DNA from: Fibrobacteria bacterium
GTDB lineage: Bacteria > Fibrobacterota > Fibrobacteria > UBA5070
Reading direction: 5' to 3'
Assembly: GCA_020633825.1 (NCBI GenBank)
Contig: JACKCV010000002.1
Span: 565,051 to 629,050, forward strand
DNA: 64,000 bases
Shown here piece after piece: positions 56,430 through 64,000 of the stretch (position 1 is its first letter; every line of letters begins with the position of its first letter). A model generated the notes under the pieces. It was not told the DNA's origin. It saw only the letters and a list, made by a program, of their open reading frames with translations, and did no database searches. The position numbers were made by a program, and so were the translations under genes.

Positions 56430-58217
56430 GTGACAGATTCTTCCAAGTTGGACCAAGCCGACCGGACGACCCCCATGCCGGTGGTCGTCTATCCGCTGAT
56501 CGCCACCATCCTGTTCTCGGCGTCCTTCTGGGGGTTCGATGCCCTGGCCCAGACCAAATGGGGGTCGGGGCGCCCCTTCCTGGCCGAACTCCTCGAGCCC
56601 TCGACGGCCCAGCTGGCCACGCGGCTGGTTGCGCTGATCGCCTCGGCCACGGTGGCCTCCCTGCTGGGATGGATCGGGCTGGATCGCGAGCGAGGCAATC
56701 TGCGCACCCAGATGGAGCTGCGGCAGTCCCGGGTGGCGTGGGACATCACCTACCAGTTCCTGGGCGTGCTCGACATGTCGGGCAGGCTCATCGAAGCCAA
56801 TCGATCGTCCCTCGACCTCATCGGGGTCAAGCTGGAGGACGTGAAGGGGAAATTGTTCGTCGATTGCCCCTGGTGGACCCACGACATCCAGATGCAGGAG
56901 CGTCTGGCCCAGGCCATCGGCAAGGCCTCGACCGGATCGCCCGACCGGTTCGAAGCCAGCCATCGCGACCACCGCGGCGTCATCCACCAGATCGATTTCC
57001 GGATCCGGCCGGTGTTCGACCGCGACGGCAAGGTGGAATACCTCGTGCCCGAGGGGCACGACATCACCGATCTGCGCCAATCGGAACTGGAGCAAGCCAG
57101 GTTGTCGCAGATGCTGCAGACCGTCCTCGACACCACGCCCACGCGGGTGTTCTGGAAGGATCGGCAGTCGCGCTTCCTGGGGTGCAACCTGGCCTTCGCG
57201 CGGGATGCCGGGATGGATCGCCCTTCCGATCTCATCGGGCGGACCGACCACGACATGGTGTGGCGCGACCAAGCCGAACGGTTCCGCTCCGACGATCGCG
57301 ATGTGATGGAGTCGGGGAAGGGGAGGGCGGGCATCGAGGAACCCCAGACCCGCTCCGACGGGTCGGTGTACTGGCTGCGCACCAGCAAGGTGCCCATGCT
57401 CGACTCGGCCGGGAAGGTCGTCGGAATCCTGGGCACCTACGAAGACGTCACCGATTCGCGCCAGAACCAGATGGAACTCGAAACCAGCCGCAAGCGTCTG
57501 GAGGAAGTGAACCAGGAGCTCGAACGCCGCGTCCAGGAGCGCACCACCGACCTGGTGCAAATGAACCGCGAGCTGGAGACCTTCGCCCATTCGGCCGCCC
57601 ACGACCTGCGCACTCCCCTGCGCGCGATCGACGGCTGGACCCACGCGGTGGTCGAGGATTGCGCCCATTGCATCGACGACGTCTCGAAGGAACGCCTGGG
57701 CCGAGTGCGCCTGGCGGCACAGCGCATCGGGGAAATCCTCGACGATCTGCTCCGGCTGTCCCAAGCCTCGCGCTCGGGACTCCAGCCCGTGGACCTGGAT
57801 CTGGCCCCGGTGGCTCGCGAACTGCGCGACATGCTGAGCTCGGCCAACAGCCAGCGCCCCATCGATTGGGAGATCGCCGAAACCATTCCCGTCCATGGCG
57901 ATCCCGGACTGCTGCGCCTGGCTCTGTGGAATCTCCTCGACAACGCCGTCAAATTCACGGCGGGACGGTATCCGGCCCGCGTCGAGGTCGGGGTGTCGGA
58001 GAAGGGGTTCTACGTGCGCGACAACGGCATCGGGTTCGACATGGCCCATTCCGGGAAGCTTTTCAAGGCCTTCCAGCGCCTGCATCTTCCCGAGCAGTTC
58101 TCCGGGACAGGCATCGGATTGGCTCTGGTGCGGCGCATCGCCGAGCGCCACGGAGGATGGGTGGAAGCCGACGGTTCCCCCGGGCGGGGAGCCACGTTCC
58201 AGTTCCGCCTGGGCTGA
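56430..58217 (+). CDS. Membrane-bound PAS sensor histidine kinase
   Basis: 595 aa from a GTG. Two hydrophobic segments near the N-terminus (VVVYPLIATILFSASFWGF and LATRLVALIASATVASLLGW) bracket a short external loop. Two PAS domains follow (~100-220 and ~225-350), then a coiled coil (RKRLEEVNQELERRVQERTT). The HisKA domain has His391 in HSAAHDLRTPLRAI. The ATPase has NLLDNAVKF, DNGIGFD and GTGIGLALVRRI. No response regulator is adjacent (orphan). The external part is too small for a ligand domain, so sensing is probably through the PAS domains. Confidence 0.9.
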   Translation: MTDSSKLDQADRTTPMPVVVYPLIATILFSASFWGFDALAQTKWGSGRPFLAELLEPSTAQLATRLVALIASATVASLLGWIGLDRERGNLRTQMELRQSRVAWDITYQFLGVLDMSGRLIEANRSSLDLIGVKLEDVKGKLFVDCPWWTHDIQMQERLAQAIGKASTGSPDRFEASHRDHRGVIHQIDFRIRPVFDRDGKVEYLVPEGHDITDLRQSELEQARLSQMLQTVLDTTPTRVFWKDRQSRFLGCNLAFARDAGMDRPSDLIGRTDHDMVWRDQAERFRSDDRDVMESGKGRAGIEEPQTRSDGSVYWLRTSKVPMLDSAGKVVGILGTYEDVTDSRQNQMELETSRKRLEEVNQELERRVQERTTDLVQMNRELETFAHSAAHDLRTPLRAIDGWTHAVVEDCAHCIDDVSKERLGRVRLAAQRIGEILDDLLRLSQASRSGLQPVDLDLAPVARELRDMLSSANSQRPIDWEIAETIPVHGDPGLLRLALWNLLDNAVKFTAGRYPARVEVGVSEKGFYVRDNGIGFDMAHSGKLFKAFQRLHLPEQFSGTGIGLALVRRIAERHGGWVEADGSPGRGATFQFRLG

Positions 58218-58274
58218 CCATTCCGAGTCCCGGGGACGGGTTTTCCGCCGTTCTCCCGCGCATCGCGGCCGGAC

Positions 58275-58715
58275 TCAATCCCTCCAACTGTTTCCGCAGG
58301 ACCGGCACAGCGTCACCCGGGTGTGGCCCATGCTCGCGAAGAACCGGATCACCGGGTGAGGGGACAGACTCCACCAAGCGCGGGTGCGGATTTGCGCCGA
58401 GTGGCACACGGGGCAATGGGGAGTGGAAGGGTCAAGGACCTCGTCGTCGGGGACCACTTCGTCGCCGATCTCGAATTCACTTTGCGCCAGCAACGCGCGT
58501 GCGCGCGCCGCGTCGCTCTCGGGCACCTTCACCTTGACCCCTCCGAAGGCGTTGGTCATCCAGCCGTGCATGGTGGAGATCTCACCGTCGAAGACATGGG
58601 CCTCGATCCCCTCCATTTCAAGACAAGCTCGCACCGCTTCGGCGGAAAGGGAGTCGGCGAGGTTGGCGACCTCGACCAGACGATTCGGCCCATCGGGAGT
58701 TTGTACGGGATCCAT
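58275..58715 (-). CDS. DUF2007-like signalling domain fused to a zinc ribbon
   Basis: 146 aa from the ATG at 58715, which has GGAGG six bases upstream; an upstream in-frame TTG at 58736 is less likely. The N-terminal ~90 residues match the DUF2007 pattern (LVEVANLADSLSAEAVRACL, EGIEAHVFDGEISTM, VKVKVPESDAARARALL). The C-terminus has two cysteine pairs, CPVC and CRSC, separated by about 33 residues, forming a probable zinc ribbon. Function unknown; convergent with the histidine kinase. Confidence 0.75.
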   Translation of the reverse strand: MDPVQTPDGPNRLVEVANLADSLSAEAVRACLEMEGIEAHVFDGEISTMHGWMTNAFGGVKVKVPESDAARARALLAQSEFEIGDEVVPDDEVLDPSTPHCPVCHSAQIRTRAWWSLSPHPVIRFFASMGHTRVTLCRSCGNSWRD

Positions 58716-58909
58716 GGGCGGCCTCCAAACACCCAAGGTAGGTCTAGTCCGCCAATGCCGGGAAGCTTGGGTGGCGTAGGTTCTCCCATCCAGCAGGAAA
58801 ACCTAGACCCGGGATCACTCCATCCCACAGGGCTGGAAGGCTGCGGCCCGGGGCGGAAGAGGTCATTTGGGGCCTCCCCTTCGGCTGGATGCGCCAGCGA
58901 CGACCCATG

Positions 58910-58937
58910 AAAAAGGCCCCTCCGGGAAGGAGGAGCC
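58910..58937 (-). terminator. Rho-independent-type terminator downstream of the GH5 gene
   Basis: On the minus strand GGCTCCTCC (58937-58929) pairs with GGAGGGGCC (58923-58915) with one G-U pair, followed by TTTTT (58914-58910). It lies about 120 bp after the stop of the GH5 gene at 59055. The remaining gap (58716-58909 and 58938-59054) holds no gene I can support. Confidence 0.7.
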
Positions 58938-59054
58938 TGCCATTGAACGGGAACGCGAGGTGGGGTCGGAGAGTCAAACTTGGCATCGAGCGAGTCGGAG
59001 GACTCGAGGGAGGCGGGACGGTACCGCCCCTCTTCCCGCAAACGAAGCAGCCCC

Positions 59055-61073
59055 TCAGGGCTGGTAGATCTTGCCCACCAGAGTCCGGGAACCTTCCTGG
59101 AGACGCAGCACGCCCAAGCCTCGCAAAGCGACGGGGATCTGCAGCGAATTCCAACCCGGCTGGGCTTGCACGGACCCGTGCCAGAGGGTCTCGCCCCGCA
59201 GATTGGTCAGGGTCGCTTCCACCGGTCCGGCCGATTGGGCCCGGTAGGTCGCCTGCACCAGTCCGCTGATGGGGGATACGCGCAAGTCCTTGTTATGCAA
59301 CGAGTTGCGGCCGGTGATGCTGGTGGGGGTGTAGCCGGTGGTGGCGGTCTTCCATTCCTGGTCGGTGAACACGGACGACACGGGGATGGACTTCACATCG
59401 ACGACATTGCCCTTGAAGACATCGGGAACGAGCTTGTCGAAGCTGTAGAGGGTGTCGGCGGTGCCGTCCTTCTTCTTGAACACGATGAAATCGACGTAGA
59501 CGGTTCCGTTGAACGCCTTCGAATAGGTCTGCAGCGCGAAGAAATCGACCTTGGTCGGATCGGCCGGAGCCAGGGCGGTGGTGTCGGTGGCATCGGTCGA
59601 CAAGGGGATGGTGTAGTCCGACCAGGTGTTCATCTGGATCGTGCCGAGCGAGACCTGGCGCCAGGTCCAGCTCTTGGACATCGTCACCAGCGCGAGGGAG
59701 ACGTATCCATATCGGGAGGCACCGGCGGAGTCGTAGGTGGTGTTCCCATTGACGAAGGCGCGGACGATGATGGAGTCGTACACGCTGAAGTCGGGTTTGG
59801 CGACGCCGAGTTCGACTTGCCCGTAGAGGGAGTCCTTGGCCGAATACAGGATCTTCATGGCGTTGGACCCGGAGGTGGCCTGAGGGACCAGCGAGGTGTC
59901 GCCCGGAAGTTTGCTCAGGCCCATGCCGGAGCGCATGGCGTTGAGCAGACCGAGGTCGAACACCGCACCATTGGCCTTGCGATCGAAGACGGTCATGGTG
60001 AGATCGCCTTTGCCGCCGGCATCCCAAGCCACGGGGATCATGCCGCGCTTCTTGCAAGCCGACATCACGTACTCGTAGAAGCTGCGACGCGACTGGATGT
60101 GACGTTCCAGGACTTCGCCGGAGAGGGTCATGCGCTTCATGGCGCCGAATTCCCCGATGACCACAGGGATTCCCTTGTCGACGAACTGCGACTTCATCAG
60201 GTCGAAGACGGAATCGACGAAGGATTCCTCACCCCAGGTGGGGTTGCGCTCGGTGTCGGTGGTGGAATGGTTGTTCTTCCCCCAGTAGTAGAAGACCTTG
60301 CCCCAGCTTTCGTCCTTGTTCATCAGCGTGAATTGGTAGGGGTAGAAATGGACTTCCGCCATTAGGCGATCGGCGATCTTGTCGGTGGGCATGGTGGTCA
60401 TGACCTTGTTCGTCAACTCGGGGTCGGCATGCGGTCCCTGGACGATCAAGGTGCGCGAAGCGTTGTTGCCACCCGTGGCACGCACGGCGTCGATGAAGGT
60501 CTGGAGGTAGGAGTTGAGCACGGCCATGCGGTCGGCGCCGAAGGCGGTGCCGTAGGGATCCTGCACGGCGGGTTCGTTGGCGCCGGCGAACAGCAGGTGG
60601 TGATCGTAATCTTTGAAGGCGTTGGCGATCTGGGTCCAATACGCCGATTGCTTGACGTTCACCGCGGCCTGGGCGCTGGTGGAGATGTTCTCCTCGAGCC
60701 AGCCTTCGTCCCAGTGGCTGTTGAGGATCACATACAGGCCGTCCTTGATGCAGTAGTCGACCACCTGCTTGACCTGGGCGATCCAGGCGGGGTCGATGAC
60801 GTTGTTGGTGGCGTGGGAATTCCACGCCGCCGGAAGACGGACGGTCTTGAAGCCGCCGGCCTTCACCGAGTCGATGAACTGCTGGGTCGGCAGAGGATTG
60901 CCCCAGGCCAGAGGGTCGCCCGGGACTTCGAGGTTGTTGCCGTTGTTCCAGCCCATGCCCATCTCGGCGGCGATGGTTTTCGCCGTCGGGAGCTGGGCCA
61001 AGGACAGACTGGACGCCGCCAGGACCAGCGCCAGGACGCTTCTTGTCTTTGAGGGTGTTGTCGCGTGTTTCAT
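59055..61073 (-). CDS. Glycoside hydrolase family 5 with C-terminal binding and sorting domains
   Basis: 672 aa. Signal peptide (SVLALVLAASSLSLA), then the GH5 barrel: MGMGWNNGNNLEVPG, GGFKTVRLPAAWNSH, ILNSHWDEGWL, the acid/base Glu167 in FAGANEPAV, EVHFYPYQFT and the nucleophile Glu308 in VVIGEFGAMK. Residues ~390-560 form a beta-sandwich likely to be a carbohydrate-binding module (YVDFIVFKKKDG). The last ~75 residues (VEATLTNLRGETLWHGSVQA ... VGKIYQP) resemble a type A T9SS sorting domain. Probably a secreted or cell-surface endo-beta-glucanase or related enzyme. AAGGAG lies nine bases before the ATG. Downstream terminator at 58910. Confidence 0.92.
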   Translation of the reverse strand: MKHATTPSKTRSVLALVLAASSLSLAQLPTAKTIAAEMGMGWNNGNNLEVPGDPLAWGNPLPTQQFIDSVKAGGFKTVRLPAAWNSHATNNVIDPAWIAQVKQVVDYCIKDGLYVILNSHWDEGWLEENISTSAQAAVNVKQSAYWTQIANAFKDYDHHLLFAGANEPAVQDPYGTAFGADRMAVLNSYLQTFIDAVRATGGNNASRTLIVQGPHADPELTNKVMTTMPTDKIADRLMAEVHFYPYQFTLMNKDESWGKVFYYWGKNNHSTTDTERNPTWGEESFVDSVFDLMKSQFVDKGIPVVIGEFGAMKRMTLSGEVLERHIQSRRSFYEYVMSACKKRGMIPVAWDAGGKGDLTMTVFDRKANGAVFDLGLLNAMRSGMGLSKLPGDTSLVPQATSGSNAMKILYSAKDSLYGQVELGVAKPDFSVYDSIIVRAFVNGNTTYDSAGASRYGYVSLALVTMSKSWTWRQVSLGTIQMNTWSDYTIPLSTDATDTTALAPADPTKVDFFALQTYSKAFNGTVYVDFIVFKKKDGTADTLYSFDKLVPDVFKGNVVDVKSIPVSSVFTDQEWKTATTGYTPTSITGRNSLHNKDLRVSPISGLVQATYRAQSAGPVEATLTNLRGETLWHGSVQAQPGWNSLQIPVALRGLGVLRLQEGSRTLVGKIYQP

Positions 61074-61534
61074 CTTCGCTGCGCTCCTTGGTTCCTCGAG
61101 GGGTTCAGATGACCGTCAGACCGAGAACCCGATGGAGAGACCAAGTGAATGCGAGCTGGTTGGGCTCGATTCGCGACCACCGGATTGTCGCGTCACCCGG
61201 CAAGCTCTCCGCTAGAACCCCCCAGGTGAACCAACCATAGGTCACCCTCGAAAAAGGCCAACCTGCCCAAACCCACCATTGTTTTCCCCGTGAACAGGCC
61301 GGTGTTGACGCGTGAAAACCTCGATGAAACCTAGGGTTTTGGCCGAATCCGAAGCGATCGAGTTTACTCGGAAATTTTCGAGGTTTTCCGAAAGCACAGA
61401 AAAAAGGCTCCGAGGTCTCTATTTGGAGGCGGCGAGAACCAGCTTGGAGAGCGAGCTACGCCCTTGGGGGAGGCCTCGTTGGAAACACGAGTCCATTCCC
61501 GAGGGACGTTTCCGGCATGGGCGGGGTGGGGCGA
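61074..61534. promoter_or_regulatory. Upstream region of the GH5 gene with short inverted repeats
   Basis: 461 bp without a credible gene, locally lower in GC. It contains AAACC-TAG-GGTTT (61327-61339) and TCGGAAA/TTTCCGA (61368-61374 with 61385-61391). Both are operator-like, but so close to the end of the gene at 61535 that either neighbour could be the target. No convincing -10/-35 pair could be assigned by eye. Confidence 0.35.
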
Positions 61535-62227
61535 TCAGGGGAGTCGGCGAAGCGAGCGCAACGATGCCATGTGGACCAGAAGCACCAGGGGCACGAGAAA
61601 GGCCGGAGTCAAGACCAGCGGAAAGGCGGAGGCCGCGGTGCTGGGGAAACGGAGGCTCAAGGCCTGGTGCGGCCCGGGTCCCGTGAGCCCTCCCAGGATC
61701 ATCGAGAGCGCGATGTCGAGGAGTCCCACGAGGTTGAGGAGGCGTCCCCAAGCCGCCCCGGAGGAATGCCGCGTCTCCACCGCTCGAGCCGCCCATGGGG
61801 CCATCAGCGCCGTGGCCACTCCTCCCAATCCCGCCGGTATGGCGAAAATGGCTGGAAGTTGTCCGTCCCACCAGCTCCACAGCATGAGGATTCCGACCCA
61901 ACGTACGGATTGGACGCCCAGGAGGCGGGAGGCGGGTATCCGGTCCACCAGGTGGCGGAATCCGCCGTGGTAGCGCCAGAGGAGAATCGGCACGATTGCG
62001 GGGAGCCAGCCGAGCATCAGCCAGGGGACCGCCGAGTCGGCAGTGGCCTGCAGACCTCCTCGGAGGGAGGCGTAAACCGTCAGGCCCCACCAGAGGCCCA
62101 GGAAGGAGGCGGTGCCGAGGCCCCATTTCCCACGGGAGACTTCCGGAGCCGCCTGGACCATCAGACGGTGGAGGTAGATGGCCAAGAAAGCGGTGGTTCC
62201 CAGCAGGAAAAACGCGGTGAAATCCAT
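61535..62227 (-). CDS. Integral membrane protein of unknown function
   Basis: 230 aa with about six or seven hydrophobic segments (MDFTAFFLLGTTAFLAIYL, ASFLGLWWGLTVYASL, AVPWLMLGWLPAIVPILLW, WVGILMLWSWW, FPLVLTPAFLVPLVLLVHM). No motif I recognise. The ATG at 62227 has AAAGG eight bases upstream; the open frame before it is non-hydrophobic and unlikely. It is divergent from the XRE regulator with 46 bp between the starts, so it is the likely target of that regulator. Confidence 0.7.
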   Translation of the reverse strand: MDFTAFFLLGTTAFLAIYLHRLMVQAAPEVSRGKWGLGTASFLGLWWGLTVYASLRGGLQATADSAVPWLMLGWLPAIVPILLWRYHGGFRHLVDRIPASRLLGVQSVRWVGILMLWSWWDGQLPAIFAIPAGLGGVATALMAPWAARAVETRHSSGAAWGRLLNLVGLLDIALSMILGGLTGPGPHQALSLRFPSTAASAFPLVLTPAFLVPLVLLVHMASLRSLRRLP

Positions 62228-62273
62228 ATTGAGCCTTTCCCAGTTCCTCTGGGGGAGTGTTCCTGGAGAACCT

Positions 62274-63140
62274 ATGCCGGTGAAACGCGCGCCACCATTC
62301 CCTCCCGAGGTCAAGAAGGCCGGCACTCCGGGTTGGTTTTCCCTCCAGCTTCGGCATTGGCGCAAGGAGCGAGGTCTCACCCAGGAGGCCATGTCGTTTG
62401 CCGCTGAATTGTCGACACGCCACCTGAGTTTCCTGGAATCGGGAAAGGCGCGGCCGAGCGAGGAAATGATTCATCGCCTGCTGAGTGTGCTCGATGTCCC
62501 TCTCGAGGAAAGGAATCGGCTCCTGGCCGCGGAGGGGTTCGATGCCGTATACCCCGAAGCAGGGGCGATCCCCTCCCGGGCCGAGGGGAGTCTGGATTTG
62601 ATGTTCCAAAACCACGAACCTTTCCCCATGGTGGTCCTATCGGGATCGTCGATGGTGCTTCGTGCGAATCGGGCCGCCAGGGAGGTCTTTCGAGCCTTTT
62701 CCCTGGAGCCGAACCTCCTGGAAACCCCCTTCGACATGGTGTCCCTGGTGCTGGACCCACGCTTGACCAGACCCTACCTTCCGGAGTTCGAGGACATCGC
62801 CCTGCATGTGGTGCATCGACTGGTCCACATGGCCTTGGAACGCCCTCGGAACCCGATTCCTCGACGCCTGATGGACCGTGCCCTGCGCTTCCCGGGGATC
62901 GCCGAGTTGTGGGCCTCCCGGGGAAGGGAATTCCATCCAGAACCCGCCACCCACGTGCACCTCTGCCGCGGCGGACTGGAGCTGCGATTCGATACGGTGA
63001 TGACGATGCTTTCGGAGCCCCTGGAACCTCGCCTTCAGGGCATGTTCATCGAGACCTATTATCCCGCCGACGAGACAACCCGCCGGAACTGCCAGATCCT
63101 CGCCGACCGATCGGAGGAACGGGAGACGCAAGAGGTATAG
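62274..63140 (+). CDS. XRE-family regulator with MmyB-like ligand domain
   Basis: 288 aa. Helix-turn-helix at ~22-80: LRHWRKERGLTQEAMSFAAE, STRHLSFLESGKARPSEEMI. The C-terminal region (FPMVVLSGSSMVLRANRAAR, PFDMVSLVLDPRL, FDTVMTMLSEPLEPRLQGMF) is typical of the MmyB-like domain that binds a small hydrophobic ligand. GGAG lies six bases before the ATG. Divergent from the membrane protein gene at 62227, which it may repress or activate through the 46-bp shared intergenic region. Confidence 0.88.
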   Translation: MPVKRAPPFPPEVKKAGTPGWFSLQLRHWRKERGLTQEAMSFAAELSTRHLSFLESGKARPSEEMIHRLLSVLDVPLEERNRLLAAEGFDAVYPEAGAIPSRAEGSLDLMFQNHEPFPMVVLSGSSMVLRANRAAREVFRAFSLEPNLLETPFDMVSLVLDPRLTRPYLPEFEDIALHVVHRLVHMALERPRNPIPRRLMDRALRFPGIAELWASRGREFHPEPATHVHLCRGGLELRFDTVMTMLSEPLEPRLQGMFIETYYPADETTRRNCQILADRSEERETQEV

Positions 63141-64000
63141 CCCGGACAGGTTGAGCCTTTGTAGCATCCTCGGGAGGCCTTCGAAACCACCCGGCGACGC
63201 ACGCGAAAAGACGCTACCTTCGCTGGACACCCCCTTGGAAGCCCTTCATGCCCTTCCTTCCCTGTTTTCGCTCATCCATCCAGGCCCACGTTCAGGCTGG
63301 CTACACGGGCATTCCCCGGCGCGGGAAGAGGCGAAGCCGCATCAGGTCCGCAAGAGGCCAGAGGCATCCCCTTGAGGAGGGGGCGACACCCGAGCGGAGA
63401 GCGCTCCCCTCACCAACCCCCGCACGTTCCACAATTGTGGTTAACACGGGATTTTACGTATTATCAACAAGCGATCCGGGCCGTTTCGTGGGGTCTGCAG
63501 AGCAAACCAGCCCCAAAACCGTCCTCCCAGCCCAATTCTCCCCACTTATCAACAATGAGCATAACACGATGCCAGGTACATATGGATCTACATATGCGCA
63601 TTCAATGCCAGCGCAATATGCTGTGCCCAACCGCGCGCCACCCTCAATTGACGGTGGCACAAAGGCAGTCCAAACCAAACAGGCGACAAATAACGTCAAA
63701 TGCAAATCCACAATTCAGCATAATTGGATGTTAGAGAGGAAACGAAGAAATTCCCGATTCCGGATTTAAAAATGAAAACAAATTGTCTGAAATCCGGATT
63801 CTGAAAACAAAATCAACAACAAATATTTGAAACGGCATTCGAAAAACAAAAAGGATTCAAAACAAAAAACGGATTCAATCTAAACCACAAAATGTTCGAA
63901 TGCCGTTGCTTGTACTGCCGTCGCGTCCATAATCCAAGGCGTCCGCCCGGGGATGGAAGCGACCCCAAGGGAAGGAAGAAGTTAGGTTTCCAATAGGGTG
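63141..64000. other. Non-coding right end, becoming A-rich with inverted repeats
   Basis: 860 bp without a gene I can support. Up to ~63420 the GC content is like the rest. From there it drops, and 63730-63900 is dominated by A on the plus strand. Visible structure: palindrome CCACAATTGTGG (63429-63440); the 10-mer TTATCAACAA at 63461 and 63546; TACATATG twice near 63580-63600; and a perfect 13-bp inverted repeat AACGGCATTCGAA (63831-63843) with TTCGAATGCCGTT (63895-63907) around an A-rich loop. GGATTC-type motifs recur between 63750 and 63880. High GC resumes after ~63905. It could be a non-coding RNA, a regulatory region for a gene beyond the edge, or acquired DNA. Confidence 0.4.

Noticed and set aside
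58940..59050. Sequence with a weak resemblance to a tRNA 3' half on the minus strand near a terminator
   Set aside because: No matching acceptor 5' strand or proper T-loop could be found; the terminator is explained by the GH5 gene.
61312..61686. 124-codon plus-strand frame overlapping the end of the membrane protein gene
   Set aside because: The second half is Arg/Pro/Gly-rich antisense of a hydrophobic protein, and there is no ribosome binding site or motif.
63461..63555. Two TTATCAACAA motifs as DnaA boxes of a replication origin
   Set aside because: They differ from the TTATCCACA consensus, only two copies are seen, and neither dnaA nor dnaN nor a rep gene is in view.
63248..63769. Plus-strand frame of 173 codons in the right end
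   Set aside because: It crosses the change in base composition, has no domain or ribosome binding site and includes palindromic non-coding sequence.

Overview
The window is GC-rich bacterial DNA (GC falls sharply only in the last ~550 bases). Gene content points to a Gram-negative cell-wall/polysaccharide-degrading bacterium, most likely a member of the Fibrobacterota or a relative. The grounds are two secreted GH5 glycosidases, large right-handed beta-helix exoproteins with C-terminal domains resembling type IX secretion (T9SS) sorting signals, several outer-membrane-type lipoproteins and a putative outer-membrane barrel. There is no rRNA, so the phylum is inferred. No complete mobile element, phage or CRISPR array is visible.

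Layout. 1-5.3 kb: start of a GH5 gene cut by the left edge, ychF, a small lipoprotein, a carboxyltransferase subunit and an MFS transporter. 5.4-18.6 kb: two tandem, nearly duplicate giant lipoprotein genes (2180 and 2093 aa), built from an N-terminal domain, 15-16 Ig-like modules of about 89 aa, chitobiase-C-like segments and an RCC1-type propeller. 18.8-20.1 kb: tRNA-Arg, ytfJ, tRNA-Ala and a broken second tRNA-Ala. 20.1-28.9 kb: a nine-gene chemosensory operon (cheB, cheR, cheY, HDOD, Hpt, response regulator-PP2C phosphatase, STAS, hybrid cheA, cheW) with no receptor gene. 29-31.5 kb: mnmA and thrC. 31.5-38.6 kb: a co-directional run of an EamA transporter, a lipoprotein, an outer-membrane protein, a DUF4912 protein, a GH57 branching enzyme and a Nudix hydrolase. 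38.6-40 kb: STAS protein and proC. 40-52 kb: a 2314-aa beta-helix exoprotein, nth, an unknown helical protein with fliW and csrA, and a second beta-helix exoprotein. 52-54.1 kb: prfB, flanked by dense stem-loops and a 250-bp tandem repeat array. 54.1-63.1 kb: asparaginase, tgt, a PAS histidine kinase, a DUF2007/zinc-ribbon protein, a GH5 glycosidase, a membrane protein and a divergent XRE/MmyB-type regulator. 63.1-64 kb: apparently non-coding, becoming A-rich with inverted repeats.

Functional reading. The chemosensory operon couples a CheA/CheW/CheY core with CheB/CheR adaptation enzymes to partner-switch parts (PP2C phosphatase plus STAS antagonist) and an HDOD protein. This suggests an output other than, or in addition to, flagellar rotation. 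FliW and CsrA appear without neighbouring flagellar genes. The secreted proteins are probably the cell's polysaccharide-handling surface.

Most worth a second look: the patchwork twin lipoproteins, the receptor-less chemosensory/partner-switch operon, the structured repeats bracketing prfB, the broken tRNA-Ala copy and the A-rich right end. All functional calls are by eye from motifs; no database search was run.
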